Shown piece after piece: positions 13,360-26,022 of a stretch of 64,000 bases of DNA; positions within the stretch are counted from its first letter, which is position 1, and every line of letters begins with the position of its first letter. Source of the DNA: Carposina sasakii. Its lineage: Eukaryota; Arthropoda; Insecta; Lepidoptera; Carposinidae. Both the position numbers and the translations under genes were made by a program. Location: contig CP053156.1 in the NCBI GenBank assembly GCA_014607495.2, positions 5,766,001-5,830,000 on the forward strand. The letters run 5' to 3'. Below the pieces are notes generated by a model. It did not search any database and was not told the DNA's origin. It saw only the letters and a list, made by a program, of their open reading frames with translations.

Positions 13360-13499
13360 GATAGGTTAGATTTTTCTAATGGTCAGATAGGTCCATTTGA
13401 AGGATAAAGTGATGCTGTCTCTATCTTGACCAAGTTAGAGAGAGTTTAGAGAAAGACAGCATCACAATTCATCAGAACTATCTAACCTATCGGAAAATC
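13360..13499. mobile_element. Hairpin MITE family 5, copy 1
   Basis: GATAGGTTAGATTTTTC at the left is inverted at the right as ATCTAACCTATCGGAAAATC. The inner parts GATGCTGTCTCTATCTTGAC and GAGAAAGACAGCATC also pair. The inner unit recurs at 55079-55195. Confidence 0.75.
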
Positions 13500-13596
13500 T
13501 GCCCTTAGTAGGTAATATTATTAAGAAAATACGAATGACTTACTTTTAGCATGTAATTTTATATCCACTTTTGGCAAGAATAACTACTCTCATAAA

Positions 13597-13680
13597 CGTG
13601 GCTGTGAGATGTCCTTTAAGATTGGGGTTCTGGCTACCCTATTTCGGGTTAACAGCCGCGTGTATATGTATATATGTATT
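13597..13680 (+). repeat. Interspersed repeat R, copy 1
   Basis: AAACGTGGCTGTGAGATGTC, then TTCTGGCTACCCTATTTCGG and a TATATGTATATATGTA end. Related copies lie at 14665-14749 and 57834-57918, with pieces at 24970 and 33800-33905. Confidence 0.65.
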
Positions 13681-13989
13681 GGCAAGAATTAATGAAGCCG
13701 GAAGGCCCATACACTTAGGTAGGTACCTAACCTTTGCTAGACCAGCTAGAATTCTACGTATAGGTACATTCAAAGTATTTTACCTTTTATTAGGTAGTAA
13801 TTTCTGGATAAGAACAAATAAACATTTCGTTTTCCTTTGTTTTGAAACGTCCCACACAAAAATTTAGGTGGAATACTAAGTAATAGCCAGCCTTGTTTTG
13901 TTTATTTAGCTCCAACTTATAAATTAATAATGAGGCCGAGAGAATTAAATATTAACGTATAATGCTTTGTCTTTAAGATAAATAATTCC

Positions 13990-14100
13990 TAAGCCAAATG
14001 GATGCGAGCTGCTTCCGACCGGTCGGAATGGAGATTGTTGGGGGAGGCCTATGTCCAACAGTGGACTTCTCAGGGCTGTAAATGATGATGATGAAGCCAA
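13990..14100 (+). pseudogene. LINE ORF2 C-terminal end, copy 1
   Basis: Frame RAAASDRSEWRLLGEAYVQQ then WTSQGCK and a stop, followed by ATGATGATGA. EAYVQQWT just before the stop marks a common LINE of lepidopterans (RTE-like; clade not certain). Only the last 110 bp remain. Confidence 0.85.
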
Positions 14101-14664
14101 TCATGCAAATACATAAAACTAAAGAACGCCTACGACTTACGACTTAGGAATTTTATGAAATCCATTATTATCGGATGCCTGCGTCATAAAATGCACTCAG
14201 TTTCAGGTATCTCTCATCATCAGCGTTTTAGGCTGTGGGTTGATCCGTAACTAAATAATTCCTGTGCTGTCCTGTCCTGATGCGGGGCTTTACTATGTAA
14301 GTAGTATACATGTGGGCAGCGCCGGCCGGCCCGAAGTAAATTTTAGAATGGAGCGAGATCCAATTATGGCGCCTCTCCTGTTTGCTCTTAATTTTTAAGC
14401 GCCTAATTTAGGCGCCCTCTAGGATTTGGCGTCTGGAGCGACTGCTCCGTTCGCCGTATGGACGGGCCGGCCCAGCATGTGGGGTAAGCACGAACCTTTT
14501 TACGCAGCGTAACGCTAGCGACTCGCTAGCAAAATCTGTGATTTGACAGTTGGATAGCGTTACGGACTATCGAGAGGTTCGTGCTTACCCCTCAGCTCAT
14601 TTCGTGCATGTCGGAAGTATCGGCTAAGGAACTCTGCCATTTTACTGTCATTTATATATTTCCT

Positions 14665-14749
14665 AAACGTATGGCTATGGGGTCGCCTTTACGATCCTGC
14701 AGTACCTACCTACTGGCTATCCCATTTCGGGAACACGCCCGTATTTATA
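14665..14749 (+). repeat. Interspersed repeat R, copy 2
   Basis: AAACGTATGGCTATGGGGTC through CCCATTTCGGGAACACGCCC, ending GTATTTATA directly against MITE family 3. Confidence 0.65.
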
Positions 14750-15071
14750 CAGGGTGTAAAAAGACAACAATGTTTTTTTAATACCTCGTATTCCTTGTAA
14801 GGTTACGATCATTTTCTTCTATGGAACCAACCCTGGGAAATGACAAAAAAAATAAATGAAATATAGGTACTGTAATTTTATTACAAGCAATGTATTCGTT
14901 TGATGCGCAAAGTATTAGATTTATTGAAAAAAAAATATTAATGTAACTTTGGACCTCAATATCTTGGAAACCCGTGAGTTACCAGGGGTGCTTCCATAGA
15001 AAAAAATGATTGTGTTGTTACAATGAATACGAGGTATTAAAAGAAAAAAGTTGTCTTTTTACACCCAGTAT
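14750..15071. mobile_element. MITE family 3, full copy
   Basis: Starts CAGGGTGTAAAAAGACAAC and ends GTTGTCTTTTTACACCCAG, with flanking TA. Inner inverted blocks include AATACCTCGTATTC and GAATACGAGGTATT. Shares the GGTGCTTCCATAG motif with family 2. Confidence 0.85.
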
Positions 15072-15147
15072 GGAAATAAAGGGGCTTGTAAGTACTTAAA
15101 TTAACTGATACTAACTAAGTTTAAGAGTAGGCTAAGTTACCCTAAAC

Positions 15148-15543
15148 CATAGAGGAATAAGATGTAGACATAGAGTGCTAATGTCATACTAACAGTTTCG
15201 ATGCACCATTAGATTTTTCGGTGCCTCACAATTCCAGTCCTTGACACTTAGATTCTATTAGTGTAATGTATAGTTTGGTCACCAACCCGTCTGCCCAGCG
15301 TGGTGACTATGGCATACCCCTCATGGCAGTCTTGTGGCGTGCCCTGGGGCAGGCCTACGTCCAGCAGTGGACTGCAATAGGCTGATGATGATAGTAATGT
15401 ACTACATTACTAATGTATTGTAACGTATAGTAATGCAATCTTAGTGTCAAGGACTGGAATTGTGAGGCACCGAAAAGTCTAACGGTGCATCGAAACTGTT
15501 AGTATGACATTAGTCTACACTGTCTACATCTTATTCCTCTATG
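15148..15543. mobile_element. Palindromic MITE family 6, interrupted copy
   Basis: CATAGAGGAATAAGATGT...CCAGTCCTTGACACTTAG at the left is mirrored by GTGTCAAGGACTGG...CTTATTCCTCTATG at the right. A LINE end (15274-15390) sits near the centre. The uninterrupted relative at 16893-17132 shows the original junction. Confidence 0.9.
15274..15390 (+). pseudogene. LINE 3' end nested in MITE family 6
   Basis: It encodes ALGQAYVQQWTAIG then two stops and GATGATGA. It is severely 5'-truncated, about 117 bp, and flanked by TAG on both sides as a probable short target duplication. Confidence 0.85.
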
Positions 15544-16892
15544 CCAGTGGTTCCCAAAGTGGTCCAGGTGGACCCCCAGGGGTCCACAGGAGACTATGGG
15601 GGTCACGTTGGCGTGAAAAAATGAGGGTTCGTGATGTGGGCCTGTAGGGGTCCGAAGAACCAGATAACTTTTGAAAGGGGTCTATGAGGAATAAAAGTTC
15701 GGGAATCCCTGCTCTATGCCTAAACTGTCCGGCCAAGCGTGCCCCGAAGTTGGTGCCAAAACTTGACGCTCTGCTTACATAGGTATCTAAGTAGTTTTTC
15801 GCGGGGTAATACATAATACACAGTGTGCCTACCTCGCGTTATGCCTAATAACAACGCGAAGTAGGCATAACGATAGTTAGACTAACTACCTACGATGTAG
15901 GCCGGCAGCGAGAAAGGTTAAATAAATACCTAGACTGAGTGAGTGGTAGGCATAATGGTAGTTAGAACCTACTACTAATTATAGATGACCCCGTCGTAGC
16001 TGCCCTTTGTTTTTCATTTGATATCTCATCGTCTTCCCGGGATCCCGAGTCCCAATTAGTACCGTTTGCTAATTGATATTCTGTTAGTAACTTTAATTTT
16101 GTTTTCTTCTATATTTTTCATTAGCGATTGTAAATATTTAGAAATCAAGGACTTTTAGACAAAATAACATTACCTACATCTCGATCGAATCCATAGAAGT
16201 TCCTCACGAAACGTTTGTTAAAATAGCTTTATTAAGCACTTTCGATCTGCTGTTGATGAAAACGTTACAACAACGAAAATTGTCGATGTGAAACGAATGT
16301 CACATTGTCTTAACATCCAGTAAGTATGTAGAAGAAGTTTGTATTTCTATGTATCCATCCTACATAGGGTGTCATACGACCAGCCAAGGTATTCGTCTAT
16401 CTTTCGCTATAGTTAGGTTAGCAAAAATAATCACTAAAGAATTAAAATTCCCATTTATCTTGAATGGTCACAGTAGGTAGGTACAATCTCCATTTTCTTA
16501 CTGCCATAAAATAATATATTTTCCTTCAATATAAAATAGGTAAGTACCTAAGATTGCAACTTGCGTCTTACTGCAAAATAACAACGATCTAATTGTATTG
16601 TCAGCTACAGGCGCGACTCTTCCAGAATATCCTGAAACTCGAGAAAATAGACATTTCACAGGCCCCACTGGGACAGTCGGCTCTGGGGGCTTCAAGCACA
16701 CCGTTTGGTAAAGCCAAATAGATGGAAAATGGTGTTCGCAGTCTATGTATCTATATAGAGTACCTACTAGGCTTCTCTAGAATGGCATTTCGTCGTGGAT
16801 GTCCTCGTATCTAAGATTCTACTAACTAAGGAACTCGAACGCTCTGAGCTATTTTGTATCTGATCTATAGGTCTGGATCTGCTATGCTAAAC
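15544..16892. other. No recognised gene
   Basis: Only short frames without motifs. A GGGTCCACAGG-rich patch at 15560-15715 carries no recognisable product. Confidence 0.5.
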
Positions 16893-17132
16893 CATAGAGG
16901 AATAAGATGTCATAGAGTGCTAATGTCATACTAACTGTTTTGATGCACCATTAGACTTTTCGGTGCCTCACAATTCCAGTCCTTGACACTTAGATTCTAT
17001 TAGTGTAATGTATAGTAATGTACATTACTAATGTATTGTAATGTATAGTAATGTAATCAAGTGTCAAGGACTGGAATTTTGAGGCACCGAAAAGTAAAGG
17101 TGTCTACATCTTATTCCTCTTTTTCCTCTATG
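16893..17132. mobile_element. Palindromic MITE family 6, copy 2
   Basis: Same left arm and centre as 15148-15543 but without the LINE. The right arm lacks the stretch between CCGAAAAGT and GTCTACATC, so it is internally deleted. Confidence 0.85.
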
Positions 17133-17914
17133 GCTAAACGTAGGTAGCTGTGGAATCTTTTTGGCGGTATGGTAAAGCCAAAAAACAAGAGTAATGGTGT
17201 ACCCAATGTATGTCGAATGTTCTCACGTATGTTCAACCGTAGCGGTGAGACTAGGTAGGTAGATTTTCCGTAGTCGTGCTATTAAAACGCATTTGTCCTG
17301 TTCGTCCTGGATTTTTCTAGAAGATGTCAGTTGTATCTTCTCGTGCATGTCGTAAGTGTCGACTAACTAAGGAACTCGAACTTAAACGAAAATAACACTA
17401 AATAAACTATCGTTAATGGGTTGCTTAAATCAAAACACCCCTTGTGAACCGCACAGACCCCGGGGGTAGCTTACCCCAAATCAATTAGTTGCATTAACTC
17501 TGACGTGATGTGTCAAATGCTGTTCGTTGTGACTGTTATGATTTCAGGGTCGTTTCTCACTAGATCACAGTAAATTATTAAGCATTTGTTTTACTATTTA
17601 CGTACCTACCTTTCATATAATATCTTTTGATTGTACAACGGAAGTGCGACAAACAGTACGGACATTTGACCGACAGAATGATATTAATTTTAGAAGACAT
17701 TACTTTTGCCCGAAGAATCTTTAACCGACCGGACATGATCGACCTTGAGTAAGATAAATTTATAAAAACACTGTTAGGATATGGTTGATCGTTTCATCTT
17801 TAAACATTGTGATGAGGGATTCAGCTTTGTTTGCCGAGATTTGGCTAGTGTATAGCTATCGGGATGAAAAAATAACGTTGCCAATATGTAATTTAGAAAA
17901 GAGATGGTAAAATT
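17133..17914. other. No recognised feature
   Basis: AT-rich sequence with no coding, RNA or repeat signature that I can support. Confidence 0.5.
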
Positions 17915-18005
17915 CGTCATCCGAGTAATTGACCCGGTGGCTCAGTAGAGCACTGACACGCGGAATGCAGAGGTCGTGTTCGATTCCCACCCGGGTGAGG
18001 AATTT
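17915..18005 (+). repeat. tRNA-like repeat, copy 1
   Basis: CGTCATCCGAGTAATTGA leads into a tRNA-like head (CCGGTGGCTCAGTAGAGC) and a T-arm-like GTGTTCGATTCCCAC. The same 5' flank is present at 37722-37812 on the other strand, so it moved as a unit. The anticodon arm does not pair well, so I do not call a tRNA gene. Confidence 0.7.
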
Positions 18006-18253
18006 ATTTCTTTATTTGATTTTATAGTACCTACCTTTCGTTTATCGTAGTCATGTTAGTTTGATTTAAAATGTACCTACATGTTCATAGGTGATATACA
18101 GAAGCAAAGGTAAAAGCCACGCATAGGTTTTGTAGTATTTATTTATTTATATTAACTAGGTACGAGCATATAGAATAAAAGTACAATTTTAAAAAGGTGA
18201 AATCTCTTATTATCTCTTCCGCGGTCCTGCACTTCTAGCAAACCCTTTGTGAG

Positions 18254-20403
18254 CAGTGGCGTAGCTAGGTAACTAGGGGCCCTGGGACAAATAAAAAAAT
18301 GGGACCCCACTGCTATCTCAACTAATTCGATTTTGAGGAATTTTTGTTGACTATCTTATTCCTATTCTTTATTGTACACATACAATTATAAACAGACAGA
18401 AATTATGAAAGAAAATGTACAAAGGCGTGCTTATCTCTGAAAGAGATTTCTTCCAGCAAACCATTTGGGAAAGTGATAATTAAATATAAAAGGTAGATAT
18501 GCGTGTACACAGAATCTATAATAAATTTTGAGTTTAACAAATAGATACCCTAATCAGTCAATAAAATTAACAAAATATACTCGTACCTACATAAACATAC
18601 ATAAATATCTATTAATTCAAATTCAAATTCAAATTCAAATTCAAAATCATTTATTCAACATGAAAGCATGTTTGTTGATTGTCTAATTATATGTTACTTT
18701 CTACACCCCAAAAATAAACCGCTACCAAACAAAAGGAGGTTTTAAACAACCCAAAATAAATAAATCGCGTTTTGCTTTGGCACAATCCCAAGGTTTTGTT
18801 AGTCTGTCAGGCATAAGTTAGCGATTCGGGGCTAATAGCCACCAACGTGGAGAATAAGAGTTAAGGTCGCCTAATAAAATTAACAGTTCTCCTTTATGGC
18901 AATATACACACCGCATGATTTTACTATTACTGTACCTATATAAATGTCATGCTTGGAAGAAGAAATAGCAAGAAACTAGCGACACAGTAAAACTAAGTAA
19001 CTATTAATTTTTTCTTAACTCATTTAGTGCAATTATCATAACATAATTAATTTAAATTCATATAATACATACCCACTTACACAAAGTAAGTACAGGTCAT
19101 ATATTTGCGTACAAGTACAATTTACTAAACTATAAATATAAAAAAAATATATATTTGTGTATAGTACAAGTATTTTGAATAGAAGAGCTAATTTGCTTAT
19201 AGTTTAAGTGAAGAAATGCATGGAATTGTAATGTGTAGTGTGTGAGAAATAAATAAATAAAAATAATAATGCAAAGTTAAATTAAATTAAATATACAACA
19301 GACAGACTCATTTCTATTGAAGCGGGAGGTAGTGGTTCTTTAACCTTTTCTTAAATGTAGCAACAGTTTGGCAATCTATCTTTTCTTTATTGCACGTGAC
19401 TAGACATTACCAAGAATTTTTGAAGTTTATGAGCCCCATATTTGAAAGACTGCTTAGATTTACAGTCTGTTTTTTCGTTGCCACCCTTAACGAAGGGTAC
19501 CTACGTACTCTATACAATTTTTTTCTCGTATTTATCACATAACTCAAGTAAGTTGTCTATCAAACGATTTTCTAAAATTCAAGCTCTACCAAGAATAAAG
19601 TATTATAAGGAGACTAAATTAGGGATGAGTGTGAAACAAACATATATATATAACACGTGTATATTGATACGAAAAAGGTTTTTATTGGAATAAGGATATC
19701 CAGGTACTGATTTACCTAAAAAATACGCGGAAACTTTGAAAATACAATTGCCAAAAACGTATCCTAAGTAGTGCTCATAGTTTGCAATTGTACCATCCCC
19801 GCACAATTAAACCTGGCATATAAAACATAAGGTGTTTGAAGGAGCACAAATACTTTCAATAAGTTGCCGTTAGAAATTAAAGTTTTTTTTTGCTACGCAA
19901 AAACATTGAGTACCTTCAAAAAGTCACTAAAGGCTCATATACTGAAAAAGATATGCAGTAAAATAATTTCGCGTCTTTATGTCTCATCCAGTAATGGCTA
20001 ATCTGTGCCAAGTGTATTCAATGATTGTTTATTTGACGCTTACCTGCAACTTTTCGCATTGTTAAAGTACGTAACTTGTAGAAGTTGTTTTTGTTGTAAT
20101 TTTATAATATCTAACATTGGAACTTGTACGCTCGATACACAGTTGTTATGTTATACTTATTCTAAAGTACATACTTTAGTACAGCGGACTCGAAATATGA
20201 AGTGTCACGACGTATACGTGAATTTGCAAGCTTCCTTTGCTGACAGATAATAAATATTCTTAAACTGCAGCGCTGGAGTTGTCTATCAATGTGCAAAATT
20301 CAAGCTCTACCAGACAATTTTACGGTAAGGATTCAAGAGCTCCCTCTGAGCTTGAGGGCCCCGGGGCACTGCCCCGCCTAGCCCCTAGGTAACTACGCCA
20401 CTG
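18254..20403. mobile_element. hAT-like non-autonomous element, 2150 bp
   Basis: The ends CAGTGGCGTAGCTAGG and (inverted) CAGTGGCGTAGTTACC are bounded by a perfect 8-bp duplication, TTTGTGAG, at 18246-18253 and 20404-20411. An 8-bp duplication with CAGTGGCG ends fits the hAT superfamily. No transposase is recognisable inside. It holds a nested LINE 3' part and an internally repeated AAATTCAAGCTCTACCA (about 19576 and 20298). Confidence 0.9.
18617..19440 (-). pseudogene. LINE 3' part nested in the hAT-like element
   Basis: On the minus strand the frame DCQTVATFKKRLKNHYLPL ends in a stop near 19316. ATFKKRLKNHY resembles the last residues of CR1/Jockey-type LINE proteins. A 3' UTR follows and ends in a GAATTT repeat tail (18617-18650). 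The upstream limit is uncertain. Confidence 0.6.
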
Positions 20404-20489
20404 TTTGTGAGTCATGATGCTTAGTTATGTAGGTAAGTATTTTTACCTATACTACCTACTCCCTATGCGTAAACAACTCTTACTTGCCG

Positions 20490-20960
20490 GCCGATTTTAT
20501 GAAAACAGTGGTAGTGCCGATGGTTAAAAATAGGACAAGTCTCGTGGACGTGCTGTGCACTCTTTTTAGATACCAATAACTACCGGCCTATATCTCAATT
20601 AAAACTTCCACCATAGCCGCGAAAGTTTTTGAAGGTGTGTTGACGTACAGCTAAACAGATATGAAGTAGCTCTCCATGTATTTAACCAGTATCGGGTTCG
20701 CTGTCCACATCGCTGACCACTGAGAGTGTAATACTGTGCACCATCTACACACAACACAGAGAAAAACACCGGTGTACGCCTGCTTCCTCGATTTATTCAA
20801 AGCTTTCGATCTGGTCTCGTATGACGAATCTGATGGACGTAAGCTTTGAAGCCCTGAGCAAATCGTCAGCCCTACGACACTGTCTTGGCGATGATTGCCG
20901 ACAGACTGGATTGCCCCTATATGCGGCATTGCTGTAAAAGGCATGTTCCTGTGGTGCCGT
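20490..20960 (+). pseudogene. Non-LTR reverse transcriptase fragment with DLFKAFD
   Basis: NYRPIS, then after decay TPVYACFLDLFKAFDLVSYD. These match conserved reverse-transcriptase blocks (NYRPI...; D-x-x-KAFD with the catalytic Asp). Stops and frame changes break it. It lies just outside the hAT-like element. Confidence 0.85.
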
Positions 20961-22991
20961 TTGTAATATGATATTAATAATAATTGCTATCAGAATCTAT
21001 GGGTCTATTACCTGAAATAAATGTATTTACTGATTTACCTATACTATAACTTGATTAAGTTCGGTGTAACATGCAGCCAGAACCCTTTTCAAAGGTAAAG
21101 GACTTAACGGCCGTAGTAAGGCCACTCCGGATTATGGTACTATTTTGTGGACTAAATTTATCTGAAAACAAAATTCAGTGCTCATTTTCATATTATTTAT
21201 TGTGCACACATTAATAAACTTCTACAATACCTACTTAATTCTTTTTTTTCGATGAGTATTTGTTCACGATGGGTTGTGGACTGGTAGGTAGATATGTCGT
21301 ATAAATAATTAGAAAAGATGTTGCAGTTCTGCCTAGGGCTAATTTTTTGTGGTTTTCCATGGTGAGTAGGTAATTCGCGTTTTTTTTTATGGTTAGCCCA
21401 TATTAAAAATATTCTGTGGACTGTGAAGAAATAGAAGGTTTGTTATGCAAATTGGCTAAATAAAAAATTACATTTCGTGTACAAATAACACTTTATTTTC
21501 ACAGGATTAAGAACATCAACAAATCTCTTAAAATTACAATAACGAAAAACTAATCAAACTTTACAGCTAAACCAGCTGCGATACTTCATTATTTACAATA
21601 TTAAGCTCTTTGGCCTGTACAAAAAATATACAAAAGGAAAAACATTAAAAATAAATCTACATAAAAATTGCGAACCAAATTCAAGTTAACGAATTTAAAA
21701 TTATCAATAAAATTTTAACAGCGAACTATTTATAATTAAAACAAGATCGTGAACAAGAAAGTGCGTCAAAAGTATAAACTAAGGTGCTATTTAGGTATAC
21801 AAAATTTCCACAAATACTGATATCGGTAAATGATTTCGCGATACAAAACAACTTACTAAGTACAAAATCATGAAATATTACAAAATATTACAAGTTGAAG
21901 AGACGTTTATAGTGTATAAAAAAGATACAGCAATGTAAAAAGAAGTAACATTTATCTGTACCAATAAATAAATAAATCAAATCTACCACAGATTAAAATA
22001 TCCTATTCCCTTGTCTAAAATTACTGTTCAGTAGATAGAACTGTCACCAAAGCTTTTCCTAGATAAAACTTTAAAATTATACCATCACAACAGTCTACTA
22101 GCGCCATTATCTACTGAACAGAAGCTCATGGCAGACAGTGAATAGTCCACCTGACCTAAACTCAGCTTTGATTTTTTATTTTGATTTCTATAGGTATTCA
22201 CGTCGCCAAACGTGAACCGACAACGGACCGTGTTTTTTGACGGATTCACAGTGGTATACAGGGTGTGGGTGACAGTCAGGCAAATACTGAAATGCTTAAC
22301 AAGTACCATTCTTGTTGAGTTATACGACAGCGTTATAACTCGCAGGAAATGGATTTTTGGTTTGATTATCAATAGCCTTTGCTCTCCGCGCCAATTGTAT
22401 TGGACGATCTTGTGACTAATTAAATGGACTTATTGGTTATTCTGTGACACATTGCTGTTTTTTGGATCACTTGTGACTATTAGGGTTGATCAGGTATTTC
22501 GAACTTTTTAGGGGGCAACTTTTTTTTTTTAATTTTCGTTTCAAATTTTATTTTTAAGTCATTATCTAAGGCCTAACTATAAACGAACTTAACTATTTTT
22601 TTCCTGAAAATATGAAAAAAGTCGGAAAATTTAGGTGTGAAAAATTTCTGTTTTCCACCTCAGAATCATGGTCTGAAGTCATGGTATCATGTCACGAACA
22701 CCCTGTCACAAACACCATGGCGCACTATGAGGGTTTGTACACGCAGCGGACAACGGTCCGTCGAAATTTGACGTCATAGCTAAGTTTTGGACTTATTAGT
22801 GTACATAGGTGTGCGCCGTGTTCGCTCGTATACTCATACAAAATAAAATGCAAAGCTGAGCTTATATGCCGCGCTTGTAACATGTAAAATATTCCCATGA
22901 AAAAAACTGTTAATTAGTACTCGTATAAGTAAACTATGTATAATTCTCACGGTACAGATATTTTGTAAGTAGAACAAAAGTAAGTCAAAAC

Positions 22992-23099
22992 TAGGTTCAG
23001 ATTAGATCATGTCATACCCATGACAACATACCTAACAGTTTTAACCCCTCATGATAATAAAGAAGTGTTATTTTTTTGTTTGCCTAATCTGAACCTAAA
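22992..23099. mobile_element. Small hairpin element
   Basis: TAGGTTCAGATTAG at the left and CTAATCTGAACCTA at the right are exact inverted repeats 108 bp apart end to end. Non-coding; probably a MITE. Confidence 0.75.
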
Positions 23100-23519
23100 A
23101 TATCTTCTGAAAAGAAGAACCAACGTATTCTATACTTGGCCCGGTGGTGGAAATTTGAACTTCCATATAGTGACGCCTGCCCAAGTAGCATGACCTGCGA
23201 AACACGATATGGTAAACCGATTTATCGACATTTAGCCTGTCAAAATACGATAAATATAGCCGCCATGTTGAATTTTGTATAGAGACGATATGATATCGTA
23301 CGATACGATATCCACGATGCGTGGTCATGCTAGGAGGGCTGATACAGTTAAATATTTAAGTAGTCATAACAAACCAAATGCACAAATCGCGTTAAAACTA
23401 CTTTCAACTATAAAAGAGTGCGCACAAAGTCGAATTTACAATGGGAACATCGCTACATTACATCCCTGTCCTCAAAAGTACAGAGGTGTTTTATCAAAAT
23501 TTATAAAGGGATCAAGGGT

Positions 23520-23765
23520 AGTCGTAAGTGACCTTGGCTTTACTTTACACAAAAAACGGATGTTTTCGATATTTTTGATTATAACAAATTGATTGGTATA
23601 CAAATACTGTTTAGGGTCGGAAGAACATTGAATTCTTTATTTTCAAACATGAAAATATTTCCAAGTGTCGTTGCACCTTAGGACCAGTAGCGAATTTAAG
23701 CCAAGAAACACCATACGATTAATATTTTCAAAATATAAATTATGCTGATACCTAAACAACCTATG
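23520..23765 (+). repeat. Diverged interspersed repeat, copy 2
   Basis: Partner of 215-465, in the same orientation and order. Similarity may continue weakly beyond 23765. Confidence 0.6.
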
Positions 23766-24406
23766 ATACAAATGGTATACAAATGAGTCTTTACCGTAAT
23801 ATTGACATTCGCATGACTACTTTGACTATCCAGGATTACCTCTCCTATGAATTTGCTTCATAGAGCGAACACAGAGACAACGTAGCGACGTAACCTAAAC
23901 AGGCCAGGAGCCTACTAAATGTTTTCATAATGTTTTTGACAGGCTCCCAGCCTATAAGGTGGAAAGCGTTAACTACCTAAGTAAGTAGGCACAGAAGGGT
24001 TCAGTACGTTTGGCTTATTAAGGGAAACCTTAGGATATCACATACACTATTTTACCCCTTGGGCGCATGTGAAGATATGGAATGTTTTACATCCAAGATT
24101 CTTTATGATAATCGACATAGATTGCCGAGCTTTTGGAATAGAAACAAAGTCATTGGCAGCAGAAAAATAAATTACCAACTTCGAAAGCGTTCAAGGCGTG
24201 AATGGACCACTCATACTAAATTGATAGGTATATTTTATACAATGGTGCTCGCTAACCAATAAACTTTATAGGGATCTACCAAAGAAACAATAAACTGCAA
24301 GTTTGACGTTTGTTCTATTCAATATTAAAAGCTGCCAAATTGTCACCAAACAACTGTCAGTTTCAACGATTCAAAGATTTAAGCTCCTTTTTTTACTGTG
24401 TGAGAT

Positions 24407-24509
24407 GCTATGCTGCGTTGCTATTGATGCTTGTGATATCCACCATTGGTTCGTGATGTGAATGAATTTGATTCGTGGATATTAAACGCATAGAAACGCA
24501 GCATAGCAC
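24407..24509. mobile_element. Hairpin MITE around GCTATGCTGCGTT
   Basis: GTGAGATGCTATGCTGCGTT at the left is inverted at the right as AACGCAGCATAGCACATG. GATATCCAC and GTGGATATTA also pair. A partial relative is at 29008-29050. Confidence 0.7.
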
Positions 24510-25762
24510 ATGTCCCTAGTCAAAGGGCAGTCTGATAACTGTCAAAAACTTTAAACTAATATTACATTTTTAAATACACTTTCAGTACTATTTAAGTATG
24601 ATCGCTCGCGATAACCGAAAAAATAATTTACTAATAGCGTATTCAACAACAAAGAATCTGGAACAATTCGCACCCAAGGGTTCACAGGGTAAAGCGACGA
24701 TTAATTACCACTAAAATAATTAAATAACTATCCTATTCAAATTTACCCTACAAGTAGCGTTGAGCTGAGATCTCTTGCACCTAATTAAAAATATTATTTA
24801 GTATCTACTACTATTTTACCTCGTAATATTGTAAAGTGTTATAAAATTACCGAATGTTGCTAAATCATATTGTTTAAATAATGCATTTTACATTTTGCCT
24901 TGGGATTTGGCTATAATTTACATCTAAAACTACGTCCTCTCTTCACTGTGCACTTTCTTCAAAGTACTTTAAGAACCCATACTATTCGAAATGCCTGGGC
25001 AGAATGTAAATTGCCATGTTTTACAAATTGCCAGCGACATATCTACGCAAGATACATAAACAATTATTTTCCAATACAGGTCGGGAATTGGTAGCAAAAT
25101 AAATAAACAGTTTTAATATTAAAACAACATCGGTATTTCTATAACAAACTTGGAGATCGAACTTTGACGACATATTTTAAAGTTTCGATAGCTGCTTGAA
25201 TTTCTCTAAATATTTTAGTACTTTTGATAATAATGACAACAAGCCAGATCCCTAAGCTCAAATAAAGAGAAATGTTAACACTTTTACGAGTGAAAACCTC
25301 GATCACATAGTTCCGTATTTTTTTACATTTAAATGGTTTCTAGTTTTAGATCTAAAGAAGCCCAAAATGTAATTGCCGCAAGAACCACTACAAATCTACG
25401 AAAAATAAATAGTAAAATATACATTTGAACTATTACAGGGATATGTGCGGGAACCGAACACGAAAGTGTTTTTTACGTATCATTATAATTTATAATCAAT
25501 AATTTCGCCTAGAAAAATTTAATTTAAAAATATCCGAAAAGGACGAAATTTTTTCTAATTTTTCAAATATTTCTTTATAGAATTGGAAATTACATTTCAG
25601 GGTATCCAAATAAGTATTATTTAAACTGTTGTTTTAGTAGAAACGAGCAGTCAATGTTTAAATACTCAATTTTCATGTATATTTTCTTTTGGTTCTTAAT
25701 ATTGTAACTGTGAATATAGATTTTAAAAAAACATGATCGTTTACAATTATTAAGTAAATATA

Positions 25763-26022
25763 CAGGGTGTAACAAAAAGGGTATGTTAAGTGAAAAGCTA
25801 CGTAAATAGCTCACTATAGAGAACCTATCCACAAAATTTGAGACTCGAAATCACATGTTTATTTTTCCCGACAGTATGGAAAAATTTTAGATATCTCAGA
25901 ATTTTTCATACAATCTTGAAAAATAAACTTGTGACTTCGAGTCTCAAATTTGGTGTATAGGTTCTCTACAGTGGGCTATTCACGTAGCTTTTCGCTTAAC
26001 ATACCCTTTTTGTTACACCCTG
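25763..26022. mobile_element. MITE family 1, full copy
   Basis: 260 bp with complete ends CAGGGTGTAACAAAAAGGG and the inverse, TA on both sides. It lies 254 bp downstream of the AGAP stop, so is probably in its 3' UTR. Confidence 0.93.

Noticed and set aside
17915..18005. A tRNA gene
   Set aside because: The head is tRNA-like, but the anticodon arm does not form and the same flank occurs with the copy at 37722, so it is a dispersed repeat.
20651..20944. A 97-codon minus-strand frame
   Set aside because: It is the antisense of the reverse-transcriptase fragment whose plus strand reads ACFLDLFKAFDLVSYD.
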